Shown here piece by piece: positions 49,613 through 59,340 of a stretch of DNA of 64,000 bases; the stretch's first letter is position 1; each line of letters begins with the position of its first letter. The notes under the pieces were generated by a model. It was given only the letters and a program-made list of their open reading frames with translations, ran no database searches and was not told the DNA's origin. The stretch comes from Diphasiastrum complanatum (Eukaryota; Streptophyta; Lycopodiopsida; Lycopodiales; Lycopodiaceae): the NCBI GenBank assembly GCA_029204225.1, contig CM055094.1, positions 6,516,548 through 6,580,547 on the forward strand. Reading direction: 5' to 3'. The translations under genes were made by a program, and so were the position numbers.

Positions 49613-50240
49613 ATGGTGGAAAGTCACTAACGGAATCCTTGTTTTACAACCAACGACTATCTAAATACGTTAGTCCTACCTTTGATGGAAGCATTCACTC
49701 CATTAATGTGGATAATTGGCTAGAAGATTTGGAATATAACTTCTATTATATTGGAGGTATTGGTGACAGTGATTTGGTTTTCTTTGCTTCATCGACTTTC
49801 CAAGGACGTGTTCAGTTATGGTGGAACGTCATTCAAGACTTTCTTTCTATGAATTGGTTTAATTTCAAAGCAGTTTGTAGAAAGGTTTTCAATCGATCCG
49901 ACTTCATCCAATGGTGTTCTTTAAACCAAATAACTACAATTGCTGAGTACAATCAGCAGATGGTTCCAGTGTTTGACTATAGAGAAGTATATCTTGTCCA
50001 ATGTTATATATATGGGTTACAACCACAATTTTGGAGTGTTGTGGAAAATTATCTGCAAACTACTTCTCTACAACCTGGGTTTCGATTAAGGGAAACTATG
50101 GAATATGCTTTAAAGTACGAGCAATGAGAACAAAGGCTTAAACTGGAAGTTGAAAGCAAAGAAGAACAATCCAGGTGGTTTGAGGAAATGAAGTTGCGAA
50201 TTCAGAAATTGATCGTTTACACTAAAGCATCAGTGGATCG
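49609..50240 (+). pseudogene. G2 gag domain 2
   Basis: The frame starts at the overlapping ATG and includes VSPTFDGSIHSINVDNWLED, LEYNFYYIGGIGDSDLVFFA, FQGRVQLWWNVIQDFLSMNW and WCSLNQITTIAEYNQQMVPV. It is a second complete gag core with the same block order as domain 1 (NVDNWL../F..../RVQLWW/YNQQ), but clearly diverged, so the duplication is old or the domains have separate origins. A TGA at 50125 (CGA to TGA) separates it from a charged helical tail, EQRLKLEVESKEEQSRWFEE. Confidence 0.85.
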
Positions 50241-51740
50241 ACAACCGAAAAGGTGCATGAAAGTGAAGGCACTTCTGATGATGAAGACGAGTCTGATGAG
50301 CAAAGCGACAACGATGAAGCCATGAGCAAAGTGACGATGAATCTCAAGTCCCAGACTCAGATACAACTGCAGACAACAAAAATCCAATTCAAGGTTTGGG
50401 TCAAGTTGCAACAATAGATGGTGAAAATCAGGATTCAAGCGAAAGTCAAGATTCAGATCAAAATACGAAGATACTTGAGCATCCTTTTGAGTTTCACTTC
50501 AACCATCAAAGTCCAAAACATGACCTACATCAATGTCCTAATCTGATCAAAGGACGAGCGACTATGGGCCGTCAAATTGAGAATAGTGCTATGCCCAAAG
50601 AAAGTCAATCAAGGCATTCACCAGACTTTCATAACGAGGACTATATGACACCGATATTCCGAGGCTTGGAATTGAGTGGCTATTCTAAGGATCCAGTCTG
50701 CGAACCATTTCAATTTGATTTGGGGCCTTGCAAAAGTATTTCTATTTTGACAATGATCTAATGAAGTATGAGGAATTCAACATGGGTACTACTAGCAAGA
50801 AAGAGAATTCATTATTCCATAAATATCCAACTTGTATCAATACTTTGGATTATTGTTCAAGGCCTCATGGATCCATTTTACAAGAGCTTAAAGTGGCTTC
50901 TCCTGGAAAATCTTATTTCTATGGATTCTCTGAAACTCAACTTCCAACATCTAATTCACGTGTATATCTGGAAAATATGGACGTGTAATGATTGGGAATG
51001 TTCTCTCAGTCAATCAACACTCTATTGGAAACTGATTTTTCAAAATGCCAACAATTTATATCAACTTCTTTGGAGAAGTTTGCAATGCTCGGTGGGTTTT
51101 AGCAAGATCAATATTCGAGAGTAACGTCAACAATGATTTTCTACAGTGGGAGAATCCGAATGGCAGAATTGTTTCTTTCAAGGTTCGACCTTGGAATACA
51201 TATGCGTTCTCCTGTATCAATGCTTCAAGCATATACATGGCCAATTATGGTTTACAAATCCTTAAAAGTAAATTTCATTTATAATCCAAACTGGCAGAAG
51301 CAGAATTCAACTCTATTGGGCATATCCAAGCAACACTTTTCACTGGAGTTGACTTGTCTTGGCCAACTTTGAATGAAAATTTGTCCAGATTTGAAGAAAT
51401 ATATTCTAGTCAACAGTATGAGAAATGCTTCATTGTACAACCGAGTGTCATTCTTAATGCCGACTACTTCATCTAGAGCATTTACATTTGAACAACAATT
51501 CATGGAAAAATTGTAATTTTCTTCATCAAGTTGGTCAAATAGCATGGATTGCCAACTACAACAGAAGATCCGGATGCAAGACAAAAAAATCCAAAAGAAT
51601 TGGATAAGCATCCGATTTGGTATGATGTTGAAGAAGCAAAAACAATTTTGGACGACACACCCTCAATCGTAACTACTTAACCGAGACGATTTTGTTGATT
51701 AGACAAGCGTCTTCATTTTTGAGGACAAAAATGTTTAAGT
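50241..51740 (+). pseudogene. G2 downstream coding-derived region, unrecognised
   Basis: Short frames in sequence include DSSESQDSDQNTKILEHPFE, PDFHNEDYMTPIFRGLELSG, SLFHKYPTCINTLDYCSRPH and FGEVCNARWVLARSIFESNV with NAYAFSC-like aromatic-rich stretches. No zinc knuckle, aspartic protease or RT motif is visible. The region could encode an extra structural protein that has decayed. Frames switch several times. Confidence 0.4.
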
Positions 51741-51748
51741 AGGGGGAG

Positions 51749-52202
51749 TGTCATGTACTTCTAGTACATCAGAGCTTATCGGAGCATTAGAATATCCATT
51801 GTCAGAATACATCTAGTAAGACTTAACAAGGGCTAACTATCTTTAAGATAGTTATGTTCAGTCAAGTTAGGAAACTTGTCTATAAGTAGGCAAGAGACAT
51901 CACTTTTGGGATCTTTTGGCTCATTTGCAATTGAGAGAACTAGGAGTTCCATCTCCTCTTCCTCCTTTGTGAATGTGAGCCTTGGGATCTTGATCTTGCT
52001 AGGTCTCATGTGCCCCATCACATGAATTCATGTACTCCTCACTCTCCATTATGGAATCCATCTCCTTTTGAGCTTCACTTTGATATGAGCTTTGTGGTAG
52101 CTTGTGGTTATTCTTCATCTTTGGTTCTCTTCAACATAGGTGTGGTGGTTGCCTCCTTGTTCTAGCTTGCTTGGCTTGGATTGAGAGGTATGGCACATAA
52201 CA
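51749..52202 (+). repeat. 3' LTR of G2
   Basis: The partner of 47762-48296, about 80 bases shorter because of indels near its start and a lost ggattggctt repeat near its end. Confidence 0.92.
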
Positions 52203-52560
52203 CAAGGTTGAGGCCTAGGTTTAGGGGTATGGTCCAATACCCATGTTAAAGGCCCCCTAACACCTCACAAGGTTCCATACCTCCGTCTAAGGTATAGAAA
52301 CCTCCATGCCCTTATCCAAGGACTCAAATACCTTTATCCAAAGGCACCTACCCTTATCCAAGGGTGTCATGTCATTTAGCCCCCCAGAGACTAAACGGGC
52401 ACATAGGGGACATTGACGTACTGCCAGTTACATAGGTATGTAACATAGATGCTCAAAGAGACAGCCAGCCCATAGGCCACAGCCCATAGCTCCACTGCAA
52501 CATAGACGACACCGACAACCCACTCGGAGACAGGTCCGCAGCCCGTTCAGCGATAGTTTC
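52203..52560. other. Unassigned interval with ccttatccaagg words
   Basis: ccttatccaagg-type words occur three times at 52312-52365. No gene is seen. Confidence 0.45.
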
Positions 52561-52779
52561 ACAGCATACTTACTATACACCATTTTTTTTAGGCGGAGGG
52601 ACATTTATTATATCAGGAGGATGGACTATGACTGTCCCAGCCATCTCACTATATGCAGTTTCTATTTTTGCAGGTTTGTTTCCTTTAGATGGTTGAGCTT
52701 TTAAACTCCTACTGTGCATACTTGAGATGTACCTTTTATTAGTTCTATGTACCTTAGGGTATTTCAAGCACATTAATAA

Positions 52780-52782
<3 letters not shown>
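52561..52782 (+). mobile_element. LINE 3' tail, first copy
   Basis: The last 70 bases match the LINE end at 55200-55263: cttga-atgtac-ttta, an ag-tct-tat word, a small hairpin, and then cacattaataaag before the CT repeats. The hairpin is gTACC-TTAG-GGTAt (52749-52762). Upstream similarity fades, so the LINE body of this copy is decayed or truncated. Confidence 0.8.

Positions 52783-52850
<68 letters not shown>
52783..52850 (+). repeat. (CT)n tract between two LINE copies
   Basis: A pure CT tract immediately after the first LINE tail and immediately before the truncated body of the second LINE. Confidence 0.97.
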
Positions 52851-52857
<7 letters not shown>

Positions 52858-54413
52858 CCCTTTGAGTTCACCTTCTTCACCGCTGACATGGTACTTGCGG
52901 CCATCAAGAAAATGAAATCCCATAAAGCAAGAGACATTGAAGACCTCGAGTCTGAACTCCTAATCCATGTTCCGGACCTCCTTGCTCCCACACTAGCCAC
53001 TCTCCTCAATTCCGCCGTTGTCTCTGGCTTCCCCTCATCCTGGTGCACCAACATCATCCATCCTATCTATAAAAATGGTAATCCCATGATTCCTGGTAAC
53101 TACCGCACTATCATGATCGGACATGTCCTCACTAAACTCTATGGTACCATACTCTAGTCTGCAGTAAGTTCAGAGGCGGAATCCAGGAGATTACATGCAT
53201 TGGGACAGGCAGGTTTCCGAGCTCATTACTCTACCACTGACCATATTTTCACACTTCGAGCTTTGATTGAGGAAGCTAAGTACAGGAGAGAAAGGGTTAA
53301 ATGTTGTTTTGTGGACTTCAGGAAAGCCTTTGATTCTATACCACGCTCCCTGCTCGTTCAGAGACTTCGGGACCTTGGTTTCTCCACCGATATTGTTATG
53401 GCAGTGATGGCTCTCTATGAGAAGGTCTTGGGATGTTTCTGACATGGGGGTGGTATCTCTGACCACATTTGGAGCACCATTGGAGTGAAACAGGGATGCT
53501 CTCTTTCACCGGTTCTTTTTGAATTGTACATTGATGAGTTAGAGCAAGCCATCTCACAGTGTGGAGGAGCTGGATGTAGACTTGGCACCATCTTGATTGC
53601 TATCCTCTTGTATGCTGATGATGTGGTACTAGTATCCCCGACCAGAGAGGGATTACAGAGGCAGCTGGATTGTTTATAGGGATTCTGTACCAGATGGGGA
53701 TTGGGGGTGAACACTACAAAGACCAAGGTTATGGTCTTTAACACTTCCCGAGCCTTCATGCAGCGCCAGCAGCTCATGCTTGATGGACGAGCTTTAGAGG
53801 TTGTTTCCTCGTACACCTATCTGGGGATACTCTTTTCTGGTCCTACTTTCAGCATGTGACAGGCAGCCACCACTCGACTTGGGAAGGGGCATTCCTCCCT
53901 TGTTCAGCTTGAGCAGTTCTGCGTCAAGAAGTCCATCGGAGATGCTCGTAGTAAGTGCAGACTCTTTGACACTATTGTCACCCCCACAGCCTTGTATGCA
54001 GCAGAGACATGGTGTACCGGTCTTCCGTCATCACACTGGGCCAGCATTTCACGATTACAGACCACCATGCCAGCTCATATGATTCAGGCGAAGCCCTCTG
54101 TTCCACACGAGATCCTTCTCACAGAGTTTGCCGCTCCACCCATTCAGATAGCTTCAGCTTTTCAGTTCAGGATCTGCCAGATACAGACACGAGATATACG
54201 CAGGCATCACTTGCCTCCTCACACTCCCTTCATGATCAGGTTACCGACTGTCGTGGTTCTCACAGGCATCCCATTTCCTACTAGCTCCCCTCAGGTACTC
54301 ATCAGTATATCAGACGCTTTTTATATTGGACATATCTCGACCGTACTTGGAGGCGACAGCTTGGGGTCAAACCCGCCTATTAGTGGACTCATTTCATTGA
54401 GCTTGACATAGCA
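52851..54413 (+). pseudogene. LINE reverse transcriptase, 5'-truncated
   Basis: One frame holds the RT blocks in order: VLAAIKKMKSHKARDIEDLE, VSGFPSSWCTNIIHPIYKNG, GNYRTIMIGHVLTKLYGTIL, then VKCCFVDFRKAFDSIPRSLL (motif A), VKQGCSLSPVLFELYIDELE (motif B), LLYADDVVLVS (catalytic YADD) and TYLGILFSG. The thumb side continues with ALYAAETWCTGLPSSHW. Stops at 53155, 53440, 53677 and 53858 are TAG or TGA; the last fits CGA to TGA. The endonuclease is missing. The motifs look closer to animal-type (CR1/Jockey/RTE-like) elements than to angiosperm L1, which is an impression only. Confidence 0.9.
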
Positions 54414-55061
54414 GGGTTCCTAGTTTTGCCACACTATTTGGACTCAGGTTTATCACACGGCCTCAGATTTACACTGGGACAGCTCCGCGTATCGTCACAT
54501 CAGTTGGCCATTGAGACTGGGAGATTCCAGGGTACCCCGAGAGAAGAGCGGATTTGTCAGTTATGTTCCTTGGATGAGGTGGAGTCAGAGGAGCACTTTA
54601 TCTTTAGGTGCCCGGTGTATTACGAGATCAGAGGGAGATACCATTGTCTGTTCCATGACACGCCTGTCACCCTACGATCCCTCCTAGCCTATGAAAACTC
54701 CCGTTGCGCCGCACTCATGATACGAGAGATGTTTATTCTGAGACAGGACCTGTGTCAGATAGCCCAGCGGAGTCATGTTTCTCAGCCTCAGATCGCTTCT
54801 TTCTTCTCCAGGAGGAGGAGCCGAGACCTAGCATTTGATGTTGATGAGGTTGATGACGACTTACATGCCCACCGGGATCAGAGACAGTGTCCCACTCATA
54901 CTCATATTGTTGCACGAGCTACACGACCGATCATGAGGAGATCTCATCCTCTTAGACGACGTCAGCGACCACCAGTGGTTCCTCATGCTGTAGCCCGTAT
55001 TACATCCTTTTATAGCATTAGCGTGACAGGATTGGATGATAGTGTCATACCATATTCATGA
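54414..55061 (+). pseudogene. LINE ORF2 C-terminal zinc-finger end
   Basis: After a frameshift the element continues for 211 codons. A CCHC motif RICQLCSLDEVESEEHFIFR followed by CPVYYEIRGR is the conserved LINE C-terminal finger. A long Arg/His-rich tail (RRQRPPVVPHAVARITSFYS) ends at a TGA. The open length shows this part is less decayed than the RT. Confidence 0.82.
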
Positions 55062-55260
55062 CATTTAGCAATATATATGCTCCCACATGCTTCATATATC
55101 ATCGCATCTTTTTCAGTTTCCATTTCAGTTCATAGCAGTTAGATTTGTTATTTTTGTTATAGTTTTGGAGACATTTCATACGCTCCTACAGTTACCACAT
55201 ACTTGACATGTACATTTACCAGTCTTATATGCCTTTTGGCATGGAAAAGACATTAATAAA

Positions 55261-55263
<3 letters not shown>
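55062..55263 (+). mobile_element. LINE 3' UTR with terminal hairpin
   Basis: About 200 non-coding bases end cttatatgccttttggcatg, gaaaagacattaataaagct. ATGCC-TTTT-GGCAT (55229-55242) forms a five-pair stem with a four-base loop, 20 bases before the CT tail. The same arrangement ends the copies at 30484-30540 (minus) and 52740-52782. Confidence 0.85.

Positions 55264-55334
<71 letters not shown>
55264..55334 (+). repeat. (CT)n tail of the LINE, about 71 bp
   Basis: A CT repeat starts two bases after the aataaag end of the LINE. Confidence 0.97.
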
Positions 55335-55337
<3 letters not shown>

Positions 55338-55399
55338 CCAGAACAAGAAAGTCCCCCCTACTATACAAATAAAGAAGACCCCAGGAAAATAATGTCAAA

Positions 55400-55610
55400 T
55401 GGTTAACATGACCTTTCCATGCATAATACAAAGGCAATAAACTCTTTGTGAAATGTAGTTGCCAACATGATGAATGACAATTTTCTGATCAGTGGCATTG
55501 ATATGAAAAAGTAAACCATGAGTTCTCAACTTGGAAGCACATAGACCTTGTCGTTTTGGAGCTTTCAATAGGCATGGTATAGCATAGAAGTTCAACTCAT
55601 ATACCTGGGT
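55400..55610 (-). other. Possible host exon, minus strand
   Basis: After aacttacccag the minus strand is open for about 70 codons: VYELNFYAIPCLLKAPKRQG, LCASKLRTHGLLFHINATDQ and KIVIHHVGNYISQR. The composition is gene-like. I cannot assign a family or link it to the exons at 62152-63141. Confidence 0.3.
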
Positions 55611-56242
55611 AAGTTTCATTCAGCCTTGAATTTTTAGGTTGCAGGAATGACATAGGTGATAATGCTTTCTACAACAGCAACAAAACAGGGAGAAGCAGAA
55701 TTAGTATAATCATCCCAGGCTACAAAAGTAAGGCAGCATGGTATTTTACGAACTGAATCTCATACAACTGATAATGGACTGCAGAATAACAGTTACAATC
55801 AAAGAAGTATTGACTATCATCATAAGTTCATTGTCCTCCGAATATCACCCACTGGGTTTGGAGAAAAGTTCCTGAACTATTGGAAGACACAAAGCTGTAA
55901 AAATTAAATGTATGAACAGCTGGAAGACACAATGCTTGCTCAAATTTTGAGCAAGCATTGTGTCTCAAATTGATGCAATAACCAAAAAAGATTTATGATT
56001 CATGAAAAGTCGTGAAGGATGATTGCAGTTTAAGCTTTTACTAATTGCAAATTTGAATCTGCATATTTGTCCATTTGTGACTTCTAGCTCAGCCTTTCAA
56101 TCAGGAAATTCAGAACAGCATTGCATGGTATTATTCGTCCATTATGAGCCCCATTTTGACATTCTATGTAAGAGAGCCCTGGAGACTACAAAAGTTGTTT
56201 AGCAGCTTGATGGTTATTCAAATACCAAGAGCACTGAAGCGT
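55611..56242. other. Non-coding interval
   Basis: No coding frame recognised. A short inverted phrase (agacacaatgcttgctcaaattttgagcaagcattgtgtct, 55925-55965) forms a long hairpin. Confidence 0.5.
55925..55965. repeat. Long perfect hairpin
   Basis: agacacaatgcttgctcaaa is followed almost at once by its reverse complement tttgagcaagcattgtgtct, giving nearly 20 paired bases with a minimal loop. Confidence 0.85.
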
Positions 56243-56446
56243 CAAAGGCGACACCCTAAACCCTAAACCCTAAACCACGGTTCGAACCGTTTGGAGCCGG
56301 TTTGAACCGAAATCTGGTCCGAACCGGGGGAAAAAAACAAAGAGACCCCCCAAAAAGCCAAAAAAACGTTTTGGAAAAAGAAAATTGGTTTAAACCAGCC
56401 TGGCCGGTTCGAACCGGTCGAATCGGTTTGTAACCTAGCGCCTTTG
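56243..56446. mobile_element. Small inverted-repeat element with telomere units and GGTTCGAACC words
   Basis: The ends are CAAAGGCG (56243-56250) and its exact complement CGCCTTTG (56439-56446). Inside are three CCCTAAA units (56254-56274), then ggttcgaaccg, ggtttgaaccg and ggtccgaaccg words, an A-rich middle and ggccggttcgaaccggtcga near the right end. It resembles a MITE of about 200 bp. No target duplication is obvious. Confidence 0.5.
56254..56274 (+). repeat. Interstitial telomere-type repeat (CCCTAAA)3
   Basis: Three exact copies of ccctaaa, the Arabidopsis-type plant telomere unit (C-strand). Confidence 0.9.
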
Positions 56447-57327
56447 GATCATACATCATGGAAGGATAGGAGTCAATATTCAGCATCCAATAGTTCTGCA
56501 TTCGTAGGAAGGACATCTAGGTAACAATAAAACGCCACATACAATATGGGATAAGGTGGCCAGGATGCTACATCGTTGAGATAGAGAGGCACAAACCTCA
56601 AAAGACGAAGGAGACCCATTTTCAGAAATTGGACCCTACATCTTGTTCCTTGCATACGGATGGATAAGATAATAAGGACCAAATCACTTGCTTTGGACTC
56701 TTTAACTATTGCTATAGTACAAGTGCGTCATCTGTCAACTACTTTCCTTAACTCTCAATTTGCGGCCATTAATATAAGATGTGGAAATGAAGTATAAGAA
56801 CAGACAGACCTCAGAATATACTAAGAGTCGGCATCACAGAGTGGGGTTGAAGACTTCCGACTCTTCCCCTCATTTCAACTCTCCAAGTCAATTTTAGGTT
56901 GACTCTATTTACTCTTTCTTAGCCATGATATATGTCAAGATCATAAAGCTGAAATTTGTTAAATCCTTATGGGTGGCTTTTACAAATGGTGAAGAGTGAT
57001 AATTGGTTGAAGTAGCATGTTTTCCAATTTTCAGCAAAGCTTCAAAATCCAAAATCTAATCCGTTCATTATACAGAGTATAGAAAAATCTCACAAAAAAC
57101 AAAAAGACGGTGGACATACGAGAGCAAGATGCAAGAGGTGGAAGACACCACTCTCTTACGCACTAATCAGCAATCAAAATCTTAGTCAGATCAAAATTAT
57201 TGCATGAACTCACTTTCAGTTAAAGTCAAAATTGTATCCCCCGATAGTGCAATAAGTGAATGGACACGATCACTGCTGAATACCACTTGTAAAGCTGCAG
57301 GCACACCACCATCAAATATAAAGTCAA
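56447..57327. other. Unassigned interval
   Basis: The minus strand is open for 69 codons at 56473-56682 (RCRVQFLKMGLLRLLRFVPL) but no domain is recognised. The rest is non-coding. Confidence 0.4.
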
Positions 57328-57342
57328 CTCTCTCTCTCTCTT

Positions 57343-57374
<32 letters not shown>
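57328..57374 (+). repeat. Interrupted (CT)n tract, about 47 bp
   Basis: CT repeats interrupted by two TTT units, so an older tract than the pure ones. Confidence 0.95.
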
Positions 57375-58179
57375 CCCCCATCCCAATCCTGTCCAGTCCT
57401 CAAGGCTTGCTCCCAGTCTCCCCAGCATATTTGTAGGCCATCCAACCTGATCCTCAGGATTGTAGCCCATTCTGGCTGCTGCAGACTGACAGCTTACATG
57501 AAATTTACCTTTTTGTTTTTCTTTGGAATGTGTTTATCATTGTGCTAGATCGTGACAATTCCAATTGCCCATTCATGTATTGCTCAGGCTACACATAACC
57601 AAGGTCGTCCCAAGACAATCAAGTATACATTTGGCAACTTCATGACTATAAAATTCAATAACAACTCAGTACTTTGTACAATTGCAGGTATTCATGTAAG
57701 CTTGCCCATCAGACTATCGCAAGTATGGTTGGCCATATGTATGATCATTGATGACCTTGATGGATGATAGCTTGTCTGCTTGCTCTGACATGAATTTTAC
57801 ACCTGAACTCACCAATTTGTAAACAATAGATAATATGCTCTTGTACTTTTATTGTCAATGTAGGAACAATGTCATGTTCCAGAAAATATGGAGGTATGAT
57901 TGATCCCACTCATGCAACTTGTGAGTTGTGTCCATTTTGGAGGTAACATAAACTTTATACAATCACCTAGAACAACATCTAGAGATTACAAAGTTCTGCT
58001 TTTTGTAGTTGGTGTCTTGTCCTACTAAACAACAAACTTTTGGTCTTTGCTATTACTTTGTGTGACGAGCATGAACTTTTGATATTTCTGGAAAACAATT
58101 TGCATTAGGGCTGCTTGGACTCACTGCACTTGAGGCATTTCTTGTCGCTGTAATCACGGGAAACTAAGTCTTGAGGGCC
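57375..58179. other. Non-coding interval
   Basis: No supported gene or repeat. Confidence 0.5.
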
Positions 58180-59340
58180 TAACCCATGTTCCAGATTATG
58201 AGTAGCTTGCTACTGGTATTGCACATAACTAGTATGTTGATGGCTTGTGTTGTTACAAAATGCAAATATGTCGACAAGAAAATCTTCTGGGACCAAATCT
58301 CCTTCGATTTCCTAGAACTTGTACTTATTGTTGTGGAGGTGGTGCTTCTTGCTGAGTTTGAGGGTATTGCTACTCCAAAAACATGTCCATTCTTGCGAGC
58401 TATGATCGTGCATGTTGCAGTAGCTCCGATATTTGTTTTTGCATTAATGTGCATAGTGGCCTTGGTTGGAAATTTTGCAAATTTTCAATCAAATAGGATT
58501 GAAGTTTGTAGTGATATTTTCAAGTTTGTTGAATCACTCCTTCCTTTGCTTTTCTACTCACTTGAGTTTATGCTTCCTTTTCAACTTCTGGTCCTCTCCC
58601 TCTAGAGAGGATGAGAATGATTTTGTAGTATCACTCTTTAAAGAATCAACATCTGAAAGCATTTTCTATTCTCTTCTTCTTCAAGTTGTAATGCAATTTT
58701 GACAATGACTTTAAATATTTTGTCTCGAACTATTGCCGAACTATTGCCATACCTCTTCACAAGCTTTTATGTAGGCAATTGCGTAAATACTTTGATTGCT
58801 TAGTGGATGATAGTGGTTCCTCCTATCTTTTACATAAAACTTTTACTTTCTACACAAAAGATGATTCCTTGTGCTTTGTTTCATCATTTGGACTTTATCA
58901 CTAATCTTCATGCTCCTTCTAATACTCTCTGAGAAATTTCATCTTGAGCTGCTCCCAAGTTATCATTTCATCTAGATTGTATTGGGAATAAGGCATTCTT
59001 CTTGAGGTGTCATTGGAAATAGCTCCTTTCAATAGTGAACAATCTCATGATTTGCTTGAAACACGACATTATATTGGTGTAAATGCGTGTCTAAATCTTC
59101 GCCACACACCCTTAATATTTCAAATTTGATTCATCATCATAGTAACGGTAATTTGGTAGTAGTAGTCATCCTTAGTGGTACCGACCCCCCTTTGGCCTAA
59201 GGTGATAACTTGTTCTTCTACTAACGTACACTCCATTTCAAAGGGTAAATCCACGCGAAATTGTACATTATTTGCTTTCACAAGAATAAGTCAGTTCTCT
59301 CAGTAAGTCCCACAATGGAACCAAAAAACATGTCAAAGGG
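58180..59340 (-). pseudogene. Gypsy-like gag remnant, minus strand
   Basis: Reading from 59340 downward, the minus strand contains GVGTTKDDYYYQITVTMMMN and, after breaks, RMPYSQYNLDEMITWEQLKM with KFLREY, the W..LK..F block of gypsy gag. Further on (58454-58190) YCNMHDHSSQEWTCFW may be a degenerate zinc knuckle. Open plus-strand frames across 58186-58605 are shadows with a hydrophobic bias. The family assignment is tentative. Confidence 0.45.

Larger units (their letters stand above)
47762..52202 (+). mobile_element. Complete LTR retrotransposon G2, gag-only, TSD CAAGG
   Basis: Direct LTRs at 47762-48296 and 51749-52202 both begin TGTCATGT and end ..CACATGACA or ..CACATAACA. CAAGG flanks both outer edges (47757-47761 and 52203-52207), a classic 5-bp duplication. 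A polypurine tract (agtagggggag) precedes the 3' LTR. The internal 3.45 kb encodes two gag domains and a degenerate third region but no protease, RT, RNase H or integrase I can recognise. This fits the gag-only non-autonomous LTR elements (TR-GAG type), mobilised by proteins of a relative. Confidence 0.92.

Noticed and set aside
54733-54915. Minus-strand frame inside the LINE
   Set aside because: Shadow of the LINE C-terminal frame.
58186-58605. 139-codon hydrophobic plus-strand frame that looks like a membrane protein
   Set aside because: It is antisense to a gag-like remnant; the hydrophobic bias is the usual shadow of a charged protein on the other strand.
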